From Onchocerca volvulus (taxonomy: Eukaryota > Nematoda > Chromadorea > Rhabditida > Onchocercidae), in NCBI GenBank assembly GCA_000499405.2, contig HG738138.1, positions 24,271,097 to 24,335,096 on the forward strand: a stretch of DNA of 64,000 bases, written 5' to 3'. Positions 39,901 to 53,000 of the stretch are shown here, piece by piece. The notes below the pieces were generated by a model, which did no database searches, was not told the DNA's origin, and saw nothing but the letters and a program-made list of their open reading frames with translations. The stretch's first letter is position 1. Each line of letters opens with the position of its first letter. Made by a program: the position numbers and the translations under genes.

Positions 39901-42900
39901 TAAAATGTATGGCATAGCATTTAGATTGTATTTGTTGGAAAGTAAATCACAAAATTTGCATAATACTTAATTGCAAACTACTAATTAATTTCTTATTCAT
40001 TACTCTTATAATTCTGAATATTATCGATTAATTTTGAACTTGAAATTTACATATAAATCGAAGATCAATTATTTTATATTGAAAAATTATACATCTTTTT
40101 TCTTTAAGAAATTAAACATTGTAAACTATTATCCGAAAATCGACAACCACATTTAATATCAAAAATTGTTCTAAATTTTCTATTTTTTCTTTTGAAACTG
40201 ACCAAATTCAAATTTCAACCTATCACAGCAATTCCTAAAAAAAGGATTTATTCTAATTCCTCGCAAAATATTTCGTGAGGATTGTTTTCTTTTCAAAATA
40301 ATCAATCTGTTCAACATTTACTTTGGTTCTTTGATGATGAATGTCTTTTTTCTATTTAAATTTCTAAATTTCTTTTTTTTTTTTATTCTTTTTCTCTTTT
40401 TTAAATTATCAACAAGAAATGATGACAATGAAAAGCAAAGAAAACAAATAATTTAGACAATATTCAAGAAATGTCCCCTTTAATTTATAGATCGAAATTA
40501 TGGATCCTTTAAAGCATTATCAGAAAACAAAATGATTTATTGCAAATTAAAAACAATGCTTCAAAAAAAAAAAAAAAAGCCAATTTTTGAATTTCTTTTG
40601 TTTCTGTAAGAGAGTAACTTTTACAAATGCTTAAAAATTTGCGCATTACTTAAAAAAACCACAAAATTAAATTGTATTAAATTAATCGATAAATATATTT
40701 TTAAAACCGTCTCATATCTAAAAAAGATTGTTAAGTAAAATTTAATTTCTTGCAAAATTCTGCAAGTTCCAAAATTGCACAATCTACATTCAAACTTATC
40801 TATTCATTTAAATAAAAGATTACAATAGTTGAAGTAATAAAAAAAAAAAAAAAAAGAAGAAAGAAATGTCTTGTGTTATCATAAAATATGCATAGGTTTA
40901 TATATTTGTTCTATTCATTCATCCGAAATACTTTGAAATGTTGATAAATGAAAAAACAAATAAAAAATTGGATAGAAAGCATCGGAGACAAGAAAAAAAA
41001 ACTTGCACAAAAGCATTTTTTCGCATTTTTACGCAATTCCATCATTTGTCATTTCTTTTGATCTGTACTACAAGTATTTTCAGCATCTTTTTTTTTTTTT
41101 TTTTTTTTTTTTTTCGATTTGCGACTCTTCTTATTAATGATATATCGAATTGAACTGATGTGTGATTAATTGACACAAATAAATTTGTGAGAGATTTAAA
41201 AAGTTTAAAAATTAAGCCATAAAACGTGATTTCTGCGCTGAAAAGGATGAAATTTGCAAGTCAGGGAAAGTTATTAACTCTGATCTTAAGGTTTTTAATC
41301 TTGATGATAAAATAATCGAATGAGAAAGATTTGATTAAGTTATTATCATTTTTTTGGCTTAAAACGAATGGTAATGGGAAAAAGTTGCAAATTTTTTGTC
41401 AAGAAACTCGAGAATATCCATTCTCGAATCCTAGTAAAAACTAAGTAAGCTATTTTGAGCATGAAATATGCTAACAGATTGGCATATTTTTTATATTACT
41501 CTTCTCAAAAAAAAAAAAAAAAAATCTAAATTTCTACGAAAAAAATATAAGCGTAAAATTTGATCATTTGTTGTTACTTAATCGTTTTTTCTTCCCTTTC
41601 GTTTGCAGCGTAATTTAAAATTAATGAACTTCATCTTAAAAAGTACACTTCATCTTTCCGCCAAAAATATTTAAAATATAATTAATGGAACCTAAAATAA
41701 TAAAAAATTACTAAAAATCCGAGTAATCTTGGAAAAATAACCGAAATTATTTTTTTTTTTTTAAAATTTTTGCAATAATATTAACAAAGGATGAAAAAGT
41801 TTTATAGAAAAGTAAAGATGCAAAAGCAATTTAGTATATTATTGAGAGCGATGATTTCGAGATAATGTTTGTTTAAGTTTAAACAATCAATAAAATTATT
41901 TGTTTTAATTAATTCTCTTTAAATTCATTTTTCACTTCTTCTACAAATCACATTTCTAGCTTTCAATATTTTTATATTCCTACTATTTGAGAACCGAAAG
42001 AAAGAGAGAGAGACTTTCATTATTTATTCGTTTTTATAAATTCCTTCTTTTATTGACTGATTCATTTAGAATTGATTTTACTAAGCAGAAATAACCGGAA
42101 ATCGCAAAATTTTTTTCGCAAGAAAAAAAAAATTCGTTGGTAAAAATCGGAAATCAGAAATTTTGTTAATAATTACAAAACTGCTAAATAAATATTTCGC
42201 GTAACGTTCAGAGTTCCGCACCGAGTTATTTCAAGTTTTCGGTATGTTTCTAAAAATTTATTCAGTCTTTAAATATACTCTTCTTCGAATTCCTTCAAAA
42301 TGTAAATTATTTTCTTGAGAAAATTGTAATCTGAGAATTCAATGAATTAAGTGATAGAATATTAAATTTCAGGTTTCAGATTTTCGAGATTTTATATGTT
42401 AACGGGGTTGCTGTGTACCTAAAGATGCATTAAATTTGAATTTGTAAAATTATTCTCTTAGTTCGAAGCTTTTTCCAATTACAATTTATAAAAAGTTCAA
42501 AACTTCCAAAAAATTTTCCTTATAGCTTGAAAGTTTTACTGACAAAGTTGAAATAAGTTATAAGTTAAATTTTTTCAAAGTTTCTAAAAAATTATCTTTT
42601 TCTTCTTTTGTACCATCGTCGTTTTTTGAAAATATTTATTTATAACTTTCCCTCAAAATTTAAAAAGATTTTTCGATGTAAAAATCTTTTCATCTTTTTT
42701 TGCTTCATAGCTTTTTCGTTTGTAAAAGAAATCGAAAAAAAAACAATGATATTTGTAGTCATTTATTAAATTCAAAACTCTGCAACATTTCAAAAAAAAA
42801 AAAAAGAGAAAAAGAAAAATGAAAAATGAAAAATGATTTGCTTTATTTGATTATGCACTGTGAAAATTTCATATTACAGAATTTCCATGCGAGTAATTTG

Positions 42901-45900
42901 CTACAATTATAGGTAAAACCTAAACGAAAGTATCCTTATGCAGTAAAGTTGTTTTAGCAAATTTCTCAATCATTAAAAAAATGAATTCTCTGAAATTTGT
43001 CAATTCCCGAAAGCTAAACAATATTTCGAATTGATTTGAATAAATGTTTAATTAAGCTTCTTTCTAAACTATCAAATTTCAACAAAACTTCTTTCATTTG
43101 CTGAAAAATGACAGAATTGCTAATTGACTTCAATCAATATTTGTGTTTTTTAAAAATTACGAAATATTCTTTTGCAAGAATTTTTAAAATTTTTAGACTT
43201 TTAATTTGATGAAAACTTTTTTGAAATGATGTTATTCATTTAAAATATTTCGATTCATTGGCATTGTGTGTGCAAAAGTCAAAATTAAATTTGATAATTG
43301 GAAAGCATAGTTTATAATTAATAGTATTAGTACGAGAATAGAATGTGTTTGTCTACAAATATATGAGCTAAGCGGAAAAATTTTCAACAAATGTTACTCT
43401 CGACTTCATCATCATCAGATCATTGATTATCAGAGAATGAAGTGAGATGATTATTGATACATAAATAATGATGATATACGCTTCGTTAATTAATTATTCT
43501 AATTTTTAAGCAAATTAATTTTCTTCACATCTGTTTTCCAGATTTTTTCACCTTTTTCACGGATCATTTCTTCAATATTGTAGTTGTTAACTTTTTAGAT
43601 ATTCAAAAAAAATAAGTTGATAAAGCAATTTGATACAATTCTTTCGAAAGCATTTCATATAGAAAATATACCTTTTAATTAATTTTTAAATTCAAAATTG
43701 TCAATTATTCTAGTAACTCAATGATATCATACTCTTCTTTCTTTTTTTTTTTCAATTTTTATTTAACAAACATTTCAGAAAATGAGAATTTCATTTAAGC
43801 TATTAAGCAAATTTAAGTTATTTAATTCTAACCATTTCACAACTATCAGATTAAAACTATTTGTATTTTCTTCTTTAAACAGACAAATTTTTGCAAAAAT
43901 TTCGTTCTTTAATTGGATGAATAGAAAAGCAAAAGAAAAAAGAAAAAAGAGAAGTCCAAAAAAAAAATTTCTTTTTTTAAAAAAAAAAAAGACCCGCAAA
44001 AATTCATTTAAATATCCATAGTTGTTTTAGAAAAAAAATCACAAAAAAAAAAAAAAAAAAATTGAAATATACGCTAAGAACTATTTCTTTACAATTTTTA
44101 AAAATTTTTCGTTACTTTTGCTCATGCCATTTTATTTCTAGTGTTTACACTAGTTGTTCAGCAAACGAGTAACATTTGTTGTTTGATAATTTACCGACAA
44201 AAATAAATTTCAAAAAATAAAAAATTTGTTTTTTTGAAAGGTCTAGACAGTTTCTGAAAATTTAAACGATACTTAGGTTAGGTTTCGAATAAATTTTTTC
44301 ATTTTAACATTTTACTTTAATACTGTTGGTGATAAACTAATTATGCTAGACATTTATTAGTTCTCGATAATTTTCTTCAAGCTTTCAATTTATCTTGACA
44401 ATATTTAATCATCTTCTTTCTTATCAACAATCAAAATCCATGAAATTAATTGACTAATGATAACTTGATTTTGTATAAATAAGAAAAGTTAATCCAAGTT
44501 ATTCATTACTTCATTTTTTTTTCTTTTTTTTTCTTGGATATCAGAATCTCCAAGTATTTGTTTTATCCATCTTCCAACTAAAACAAATACACGTTTACGC
44601 CACATTTTTCACGTAAATATGATACTACTGTCTTATTAATTGACGTAAATATTAATTAACATAAATACTTATTTATATAAATTTAAAAAGTTCCGCGTTT
44701 GTTTTTTTTTTTCCCAAAAATGTAAAGGTTTTAAAAAAGAATTGAAGAATTTTTGAACAGGTGAATAGAGGAATGTGATTGTCACTATTATCACAGCCAG
44801 TTTTTCGATCACCAGAAAAAAAATCCAACCAACCATCCCAAGTAATTTATCTATTCTGTTTCAGTCCTGCTCATTATCACTAAAATTATCACCAAAATTG
44901 CTTGACAACGAGCGCTACTATCATTAATTATCAGTATTACTACTCTGTCAACGCCCTTTCATGGCAAATGCAACATCTTTTGTTGTCTGAGATTAAGTGA
45001 TATTTTATTAGTTTTTAGATTACTTAGCATCAGAAGAACTTCGATACTTTTGTATTTAATTTTAAATTAATTTAATTTCAAATTGATTTAATTTCAAATT
45101 AATTGTCGGATCTTCGACACTCAAAATAAGTCCATAACTTCATCATTTTTACCGAATTAAAAAGAAAAAAAGCTAAATCTTCTTAGGCTATTGAATTAAT
45201 CTTAACAAGTTCAATATTATTAATGATTGTGTAATTATTTGCAATTCTTTCTTAAATTCAGATTTTACGGAAGCATTCTATCTTCTAAAAGCATCATTCT
45301 TGAATTTGGCTTCTTAGTTTCTCAATTACTGGACTTAATTAATATTTCAGAACTAATTGGCTACTGTAACTAATATGAAGTTCGATAGCTTTCGTCTGAA
45401 ATATTATATAATAGTTATGAAATAAATTATCATAAGTTCTAGACTATATCATGTTTCCTAATCATATGAATCGAAAAGTGATTCTTTTACTATGTGTATT
45501 GATTGATTAGATCATATTTCTCGATAGAAATTTAATCTGCTTATCATCAAATTTTGAAAATTAAAGCTTCTCATCTTATAGTAAAATTACAAGTGAAATT
45601 CATTCAGTCTATTTATATATATATATATATATTCCACAACCCAAAAATTCAGGAAGAGAATTATTATCCGAAAATTTAGGACAGAAAAAAATAATCTAGC
45701 AAATTATCCAAATTATATTGTGAACGAATCGAAAAAAGGAGGAATTCTTCTTACAATCTCATTTGGATGGGTTCACTTAAGAAACAAGAATTGTTCAACT
45801 TTTTCCTTTCATTTCGATATCTTCTTTCTTATTTTATTTAATTTTTTTTTTCGCTAATAATTTCATTATTTACTAAATTTTCCAATTATTTTTAATATTA

Positions 45901-47717
45901 TCTTGGTTTGAATTATTTGTTGACTGCTGCTTTCTTTTTTTTTTTTTTTCTTCAATTTATGATGCTAATTTTACTTGCAAAATTGTATGTTATCAGTAAA
46001 GTTTATTGCAAACATTTTCGAAATAAATTGCATGTTTGAATGGATGGATACATATGTTGTTCTTTTTACGCGTAAAAAAGTTCATTTTAGTTTGTGACAA
46101 TCATAACTTTTTGCATCTTTATTTCGATTATTATCGTCCTTTTAGATGTTTTAGGTAGGTCAAAATTTTTCAAATCTATTTTCTGAATGTGCTTGACATA
46201 GTTTTATTAGATGCTGTTATTATTAATTTTTTATTTTTTCTGGAATTTATATCTATTTTTCAAAAGAAATTGACATATAATGAATGTTATTCGAGTCAGA
46301 ATGGATAAAATTATGTTGCCTCGTTGAGAATAATGTTTATCCTAGATTACTAAATCAATTTTTAACTTTAACGATAGATCAAAATAACCGAAGAAAGAAA
46401 CGAACGGAAATGCTTGTTGAGTTTTTGAATTTTATTTTTTTTTTTTTTCCAAAAAAAAAAAAAAAAATTACATAATATATCGAACGAAAATGTTCAAATA
46501 TTTGATATCATTGAGATTACTTAATAAGAATGACAATTCATCAAGTCGTAATCTTACAAGTAGATTATGATTATATGTAGATAAATACATTAAATAAAAA
46601 TCTTAATTTCAAAATTTAAACATTTATTTACGATTTCAAAAGTTATCAGTAATTCAGGAATATGTCATGCTGTTTTCTTCTTCAAGAGTGAAAATTTTGA
46701 CGAGAAATTACCAGAAAAATTTTCATATATCTTTTTTAAATTTCGATACAATATGCTGGCATTAAATTGAAAGCGTTAAGAATGATTTTTTTTTTCGGTC
46801 GTTGGTTAATTTCAGATTTTTAGGTTTGTTAGTTGAAGCTATTATTGAATTCTTTCATTTATTAATTTTGAATTCAATCTCACAAATTCATCACTATTTA
46901 TTACCGCTGATTTTATCATAGGAAAATTTGCATAATTTTATCAAACATATGCAACAATTAGAATCAATGACGAAACAGAATGAGCATAATTAACAACTTA
47001 GATTTTCAAAAATTCCTGTTTTGTTTTAAATATTAAAATATTTGGATATCTTCAACTATTTCAATCTTTTCTAAAACAATTTTTTTTCTAACTTTTGGAG
47101 AAGAAAGAAAAGGATTCACAATTTTGAGTACGGAAGATAACTTTTTTTATATCTATATTTCGCATTTTTGAAACTTTACCCATCATTTTCAGCAAATTGC
47201 ACTACTCAAAATTATTGCAGTTTTGTTATCAGTTAAATTTTATAAATCCAACCGTCGCCTAAAAAATAAACATGATGCAAGATGATGTAAAATATATTTG
47301 TGAATTCTCATAAATTACTGATAATTTAATCAATAACACTAGTCTGAAAAACTTGATTAATTAAATGGCAAAGTAATTGATGTCTCGGTCTTTGTCCGAT
47401 TTGCTATATTCAGTATATATTGTTTTGTCATCGATAAATGCAAATCAGTATGGTTTTTAACTTTAAATTAAAAAATTAGGTTGAGATCACTTTGAATTTG
47501 AATTTTTTTTTTATCATAGAACGAGGGGAAAGGTATATGGTAGAACAGAAGGAAAAACTAAGTTCAAAGTGAAGAAAAATTCTTTCTGGCAAAGTTTTTG
47601 CAGGAGAATGACTTCGTTTAAAAGAAAAACAAAAAAAACTATAGTTTCATCAAATAAGCGTTTTCATTTTCTCATTAAAATTTGAAATAAATTTTTGATC
47701 GAATGAACCATTTTTAG

Positions 47718-47762
47718 AGACGATATGAACGAAAACAGTATGTGAGGTTTCGACACATTACC
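47718..47762 (+). other. Exon-like signal
   Basis: CCATTTTTAG then 45 open bases then GTAAGTTA. The phase-0 translation is RRYERKQYVRFRHIT. It lies 2.3 kb upstream of the HtrL-like gene and could be a 5' exon of it. There is no independent support. Confidence 0.2.
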
Positions 47763-48221
47763 GTAAGTTATTCATTTTTCCTTTTACTTTTAATGAGGAA
47801 TCAAAAAATTTTAAAGCTTCTATTGTCGTAAAAGTTTTTGTATATGTTGTTGTAAAAGAGATGAATACTGCTAAGAAAGTTTTATTTTTTTATTGATTGA
47901 CGGAACAATGATTCGATGTTTATGTTACAAGCAATTATTAGAGAATATCCAAGTAAATTGATCACTACGTTATTCTTTCCTTTATCGCTCATAAAGATCT
48001 GATATAAGAATACTGCTCAATCTGAATTATCAAACTGCTGTGTCGCTTTGAACTCCGAACAATTTCTAATGATGTACCGATGTAAAGACTTGAACTTGAA
48101 CTCGAACTAACTGCCATCCAAACTCGAATTAACTTCAGCTCAAACCTTTTAAATCTTTCTTGATTTACAACGTGTCGCCTCATGATTGGTAGACCTCACT
48201 TCGTTTATTTGAACCAAAGAG

Positions 48222-48295
48222 TTTTGGCGGTAAACACGCCCATCCTTTTGGCGGTAAACAAATTTATCGTGTTTTTGAAACTATATCGCGCCACT
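48222..48295 (+). promoter_or_regulatory. Paired TTTTGGCGGTAAACA module
   Basis: The 15-mer TTTTGGCGGTAAACA occurs exactly twice, at 48222-48236 and 48246-48260 (24 bp start to start), followed by TTTTTGAAACTATATCGCGCC at about 48271-48293. TTTGGCGG and TCGCGCCA resemble E2F-type sites. A related module in reverse orientation lies at 63185-63263 with the same 24 bp spacing. It may be a promoter element or a shared repeat. Confidence 0.45.
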
Positions 48296-50099
48296 TCACT
48301 TTTAGCACTCTTTGTTTACGATAATTATGGTGGCGTTAGTTAACTTTTAACATTCCACATTCATTATGAGTACATCCTTTGACTTATCAACATCTTCCCG
48401 CTATTTGACCTTTATTTCTATATACATCTATTCAAATTTTCCCAACATCTACTATATTTTCAAATAATGCTTGAAACTGGTAAGATTTGGTTGGTTTCTG
48501 ATAAGATTGCTTTTAAAGACGAAATTCAAAAAACACAAATTTTTGCAGAATTTTTATAAATTTATCTTCTCATCTCTTCAACATATTTCCATTTTCATTT
48601 TTGAAGGTTGGAATACTGAGGTAAAAAAGATATTTAATTCAATAGAATAGCATTATAATGAAGATTATAGGCATTTCAGAAAGATTCAAACTGAATCAAT
48701 GCAAAAGGAATCAACTTTATTTTCTGTTAAATCAATCTCTTCAATGAAAATAAATGCATTTCACACATCTTTAGTTTTCATCACTTCAAAAATTTCGAAA
48801 TTAAAAATTCGTAGAACTTTCTAATTTATGAGTAAGTTGCGTAATAATCTAACGCAAATAATTAACGAAATTCATTAGAAAATAGCAATAAATGTTTGCC
48901 ACAAAAAATAATGATAGAGACCGGAATCTTTAACGGAATTTCATTAAAGTGCAGGAATAGATTTTGAGGACTTTTGACATCTTCAGAATTTTCAAGCATT
49001 TTTAACTGAATTTCTTTGAAATCAAGAATATTTTAAAGAATCGGAAAGAAAATGATAGTTTGAAAATTAAAAAATATATAAATTGATAATTTCATCAAAA
49101 GTTAAATAGCGTCAACAACATTTTTCTAAAGCATGTCAAGTCAGCTCTGAATACATGTGACAACACTTTGAATTTAAATTTTTTATTTATGATTACTCTA
49201 TTTGAAGATATAGGTAGAAAAACCGTACTGGAAAAGTAATATATAATATAGCAAAAGGTCAAATGAGTTTGAAGTATTTCTCATCAAACGGTAACTAGTA
49301 TTCATCAGTTGAATACTTGTGCAATATATCAATCCGACTGAGATCATTTGTCATTTCTCAGTCACTAATCACTCTGAAATTTCTCTCCGTGAATTTTAAT
49401 TAGTTTCACAATACAATACCGATTTCATCGAACGATTAAAAATTAAAATACAGAAATCTTTCATTTTCGACAATTAGATTATGCTTCATTTTTTTCCAAA
49501 AATATTTATGAAAAAATTATGTAGTGAAATGAGCAATAAGTTCATGTATCGCCAAAATTATACATAACACGAAATTCGCAAAAGACATATCAGGACGGAA
49601 TTAATCAACTCGTAAAATTAATTATAAAATAAGTGATTATATCTTCTTCAAATGTCAAGTGATTATTTTATCATCACTTAACAACTGGAGAAGATAAAGT
49701 AGGTGAAAGATATGTGATTTTAAAAAATTTGTTTGTTATTTGAAGTTAGTGCTAAAATAAGAAGCATTATTCAATAACCAAAATTCGGATATTAATAAAG
49801 AGTACGATTAAAAAAGTATAAGATATCAATAATCATTTCAAATCAATAAACTTTTTAATGTAAATCGAAAATTTTTTGTCCTATATTATATAAAAGATTT
49901 GCAAAAACAAAAATACTTTAATTTAGCTTTTATCGCGCACGGTTTAATAAGCGATTTTAAACAAATTTCAATGAAATTTTAACGAATAATGCAAATGGTA
50001 AGATCAGATTTAAATTAAAGGTCATACTATCTAAAAAAAATAAAAAAAAATAAAAAGTTTACAGTAGAATAAATTGGATGGATGGGATACTATGGAGGA

Positions 50100-53000
50100 A
50101 TGAGGTTGTACGCTTTTTGGATCATTATTGGGTTGCTGATAATTATTATATTATCAAATTTAGTCATCTTCTCTAATATCATCGGAGTTTTTATGTTCAA
50201 TCAAGTATGTTTTATCAATTACTAGTATTTTCTTTTGTAGTGATAAGAAAAGTAAGAATGAATATGCTAATTTAGCCAAACAAATCATTTCTTACACATC
50301 ACTTTCAAATTTCTAATCAAGTCATTTTTGAATGTTACTTGGCCAAACAATTTGTTCCTTACACATTTCTCTCAAATCTTTGACCATGTTATTTTATTTT
50401 AATTTTTTTGAAAAAATTATTAAAATAAAAAAATTAAAAATTAGAAATGATAGATTAGAAAGGTAGAAAACTGTAATGAAATGAATGAATCATAGAATAA
50501 TAGCTCTATTTAACGATTTATTATTTCGATAATTAATTTTAGAGATTTACCGTAACTTTTCAATTATCGAAATCATTCATCTTGCATATGCATGCTGAAA
50601 TGATATTTGATGGTTTTATATTTTTTTAAATTGTTATCTTGTTCATTGATAACCCTAATTTCACAAATACTAATTTCATAGAGTAAAATCAAATTGACAA
50701 CAATTTCGACAACAACTCAAAACTATGATAATAGTATTCGATTAGGAAGAACACATGGTATGTTTTTAGGTTAAAAAAATAAAAAGTTTTCTTGAAATTT
50801 TTTTCGAAATGAAAATAAAAATCAATCTCAACATGTTCTTCGAAATTTTTTTCTCAAAATCTTTTAAGAATTGGAAATTTTTGGGAAATATGCAAATTAG
50901 CATGGCACAAGTTGGTGATACTATAACTTACAAATTTATGAACATATGATTATATGAACTTTTAATTTATGAACTATTCATTTTGCGATTCATTTTGTTT
51001 CATTGAAACTCTTATCTTTCCTTATTTTCGTCCTACTTGATACTCATCTTGGTAATGAGAGCAAGATGGAAGCCAGTACTAGATCAAATTTTCAAATAAA
51101 TTTTTGAATTTCTTTACGCATTCATTCCGATTACCAACTATAAATTTAGAAAGAGAATTAGAATCCAAAAAGTGTGTTGAATGGATGCAAGTTTACTAAA
51201 AAATGGGAATCGCAAAATTTATTTTCCAAAAGTATTTTTGTATTTTTAAATTCACAAATCCTATTAAAATCTCAAATGATAAGAAGATTTTTTTTTAATA
51301 ATTTGCAATATCAAGAATCATCATCATTGCGAACGACATCAAATGCAACTGTGGATAATCCGACAACTTGGAAACATCGACATCGATACAAATTTAACAA
51401 GAAACTTGGAAAATATGTACGAATCAAGAAACCAGAATTGGAACAAATTGGAGAACAAAATTCGAACTTTACAAATATGACCATCGATTCTACATCTAAC
51501 TTTTACATTATGGTACGATAGATTTTCAGAAATTTAGCTAATTCATTCAATAATTTAGAAATATAATCTTAAACTCCATAATTTCAGCTTATAAACTTTT
51601 AATTTTATATTCTAAGAAATGTGTATAGCTTCAAAAATTTGAAAAAATCCAATAACTAATCTAATAACACCCAAAAAATATTTCAGAATCAATCAACAAT
51701 AACAGTTGCTAATAATACTGATTCTTCAGTTAAATCTGATATTTCAAATGCCGTATTTAGCAATGAAATTAGCGAAAAATCATTTATGTGGAATATTTCT
51801 ACTTTTACTCCTTCTGTTACTTCTGATGCTATTACAGCAACAACAACAACGATTTCAACAATTCCGCTTATTTCTACCGAAATTCTTTCTAACATTACTT
51901 TTGCAACAACAAAAACATCTATTCCTACTGCTATCACATCTTCAGAAACAGAAACTGTCGCTAACACTTCAGAAAGTACTATTTCATTAAGAACGATTTC
52001 ATCACTCTTTGACAGATCGCATCAACAGCAACAATATCATCAATTATCATTTATGTTAGCAACCATAAAACCTCTAATTTTATCATCATCATCATCATCA
52101 TCTACATCTTCAGAAAATCGGTCACAAATTCCATTTTCATCATCAGCAATACCAGTGTTGGAAGCATCAGAATCACCATTATCATCATCAGCATTAGAAT
52201 CAATAATTTCATCATCATTATCATCATCATCACCTTCATTATCATCATTATCACCTCCATCATCATCATTTCCATCAAAGCTACCATTTTTACTTTCACT
52301 TTCTGCCAAATTACGATCACCGAACACGGAAAACAATCTTGATTTATCGAAAAAAAGTATAGCTTTGATTTTTTATAACTGAACAACAACGAATTTTTCT
52401 TATCAATTATCAATAATATAGTGGAAATTTCATTCTCCTTAAAACAAAGAGATTTTACGATGAGATATCGGAATTATATATATATTTTTTTTAATTTTAA
52501 AAGGCAAGGTGAAGTCATATCTTAATGTTTCGATCTTTTGAGGCGACAAATTTTTGAATACCTCAATGGAAATGCAACCAACATTGCAAACTGAGAAACT
52601 GCAATCTTCATCGTCATCATCATCCATCAGAATCACTACCCATTCTCGATTCAAAGTTTTACAAATTACACCAAAATTATACCAACAAGAAATCCACAGA
52701 AAAGAAGCCACGGATTTAAAATCAGTGGAAATTTTTCAGCAAACTACGATTGCAACACCGAAGTTTGCAATTTTAAAATCTTAACAGAAATGAAATTAGA
52801 TTTCAGATTTTACCAAGATATTCCGATAGCGAATCACTTTCAAGTAACTATCGAACAATTCAGAAACAGTTTTTCAGAAAAATTCGGGAGTAGATGAGTT
52901 TTAGAAATTTAGACCAAATATCTAGCAATATATATCTTAGTCCATATATACTTCCGAATTTAGCGATTTAATTTTCAAATTGACAATTCATAAGTTATAA

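Larger units (their letters stand above)
38532..50099. other. Gene-poor 11.6 kb, AT-rich
   Basis: No supported gene. Homopolymer A/T runs are frequent (for example 41090-41114, 43979-43990, 44043-44060). Three isolated items are listed separately: a micro-exon-like signal at 39872-39900 (-), an exon-like signal at 47718-47762 (+), and a paired GGCG motif module at 48222-48295. The short open frames are A/T shadows. It could be partly upstream sequence or intron of the gene starting at 50100. Confidence 0.6.

Noticed and set aside
52040..52413. Asp-rich and Met-rich minus-strand open frames
   Set aside because: They are shadows of the TCA triplet tract in the HtrL-like coding exon.
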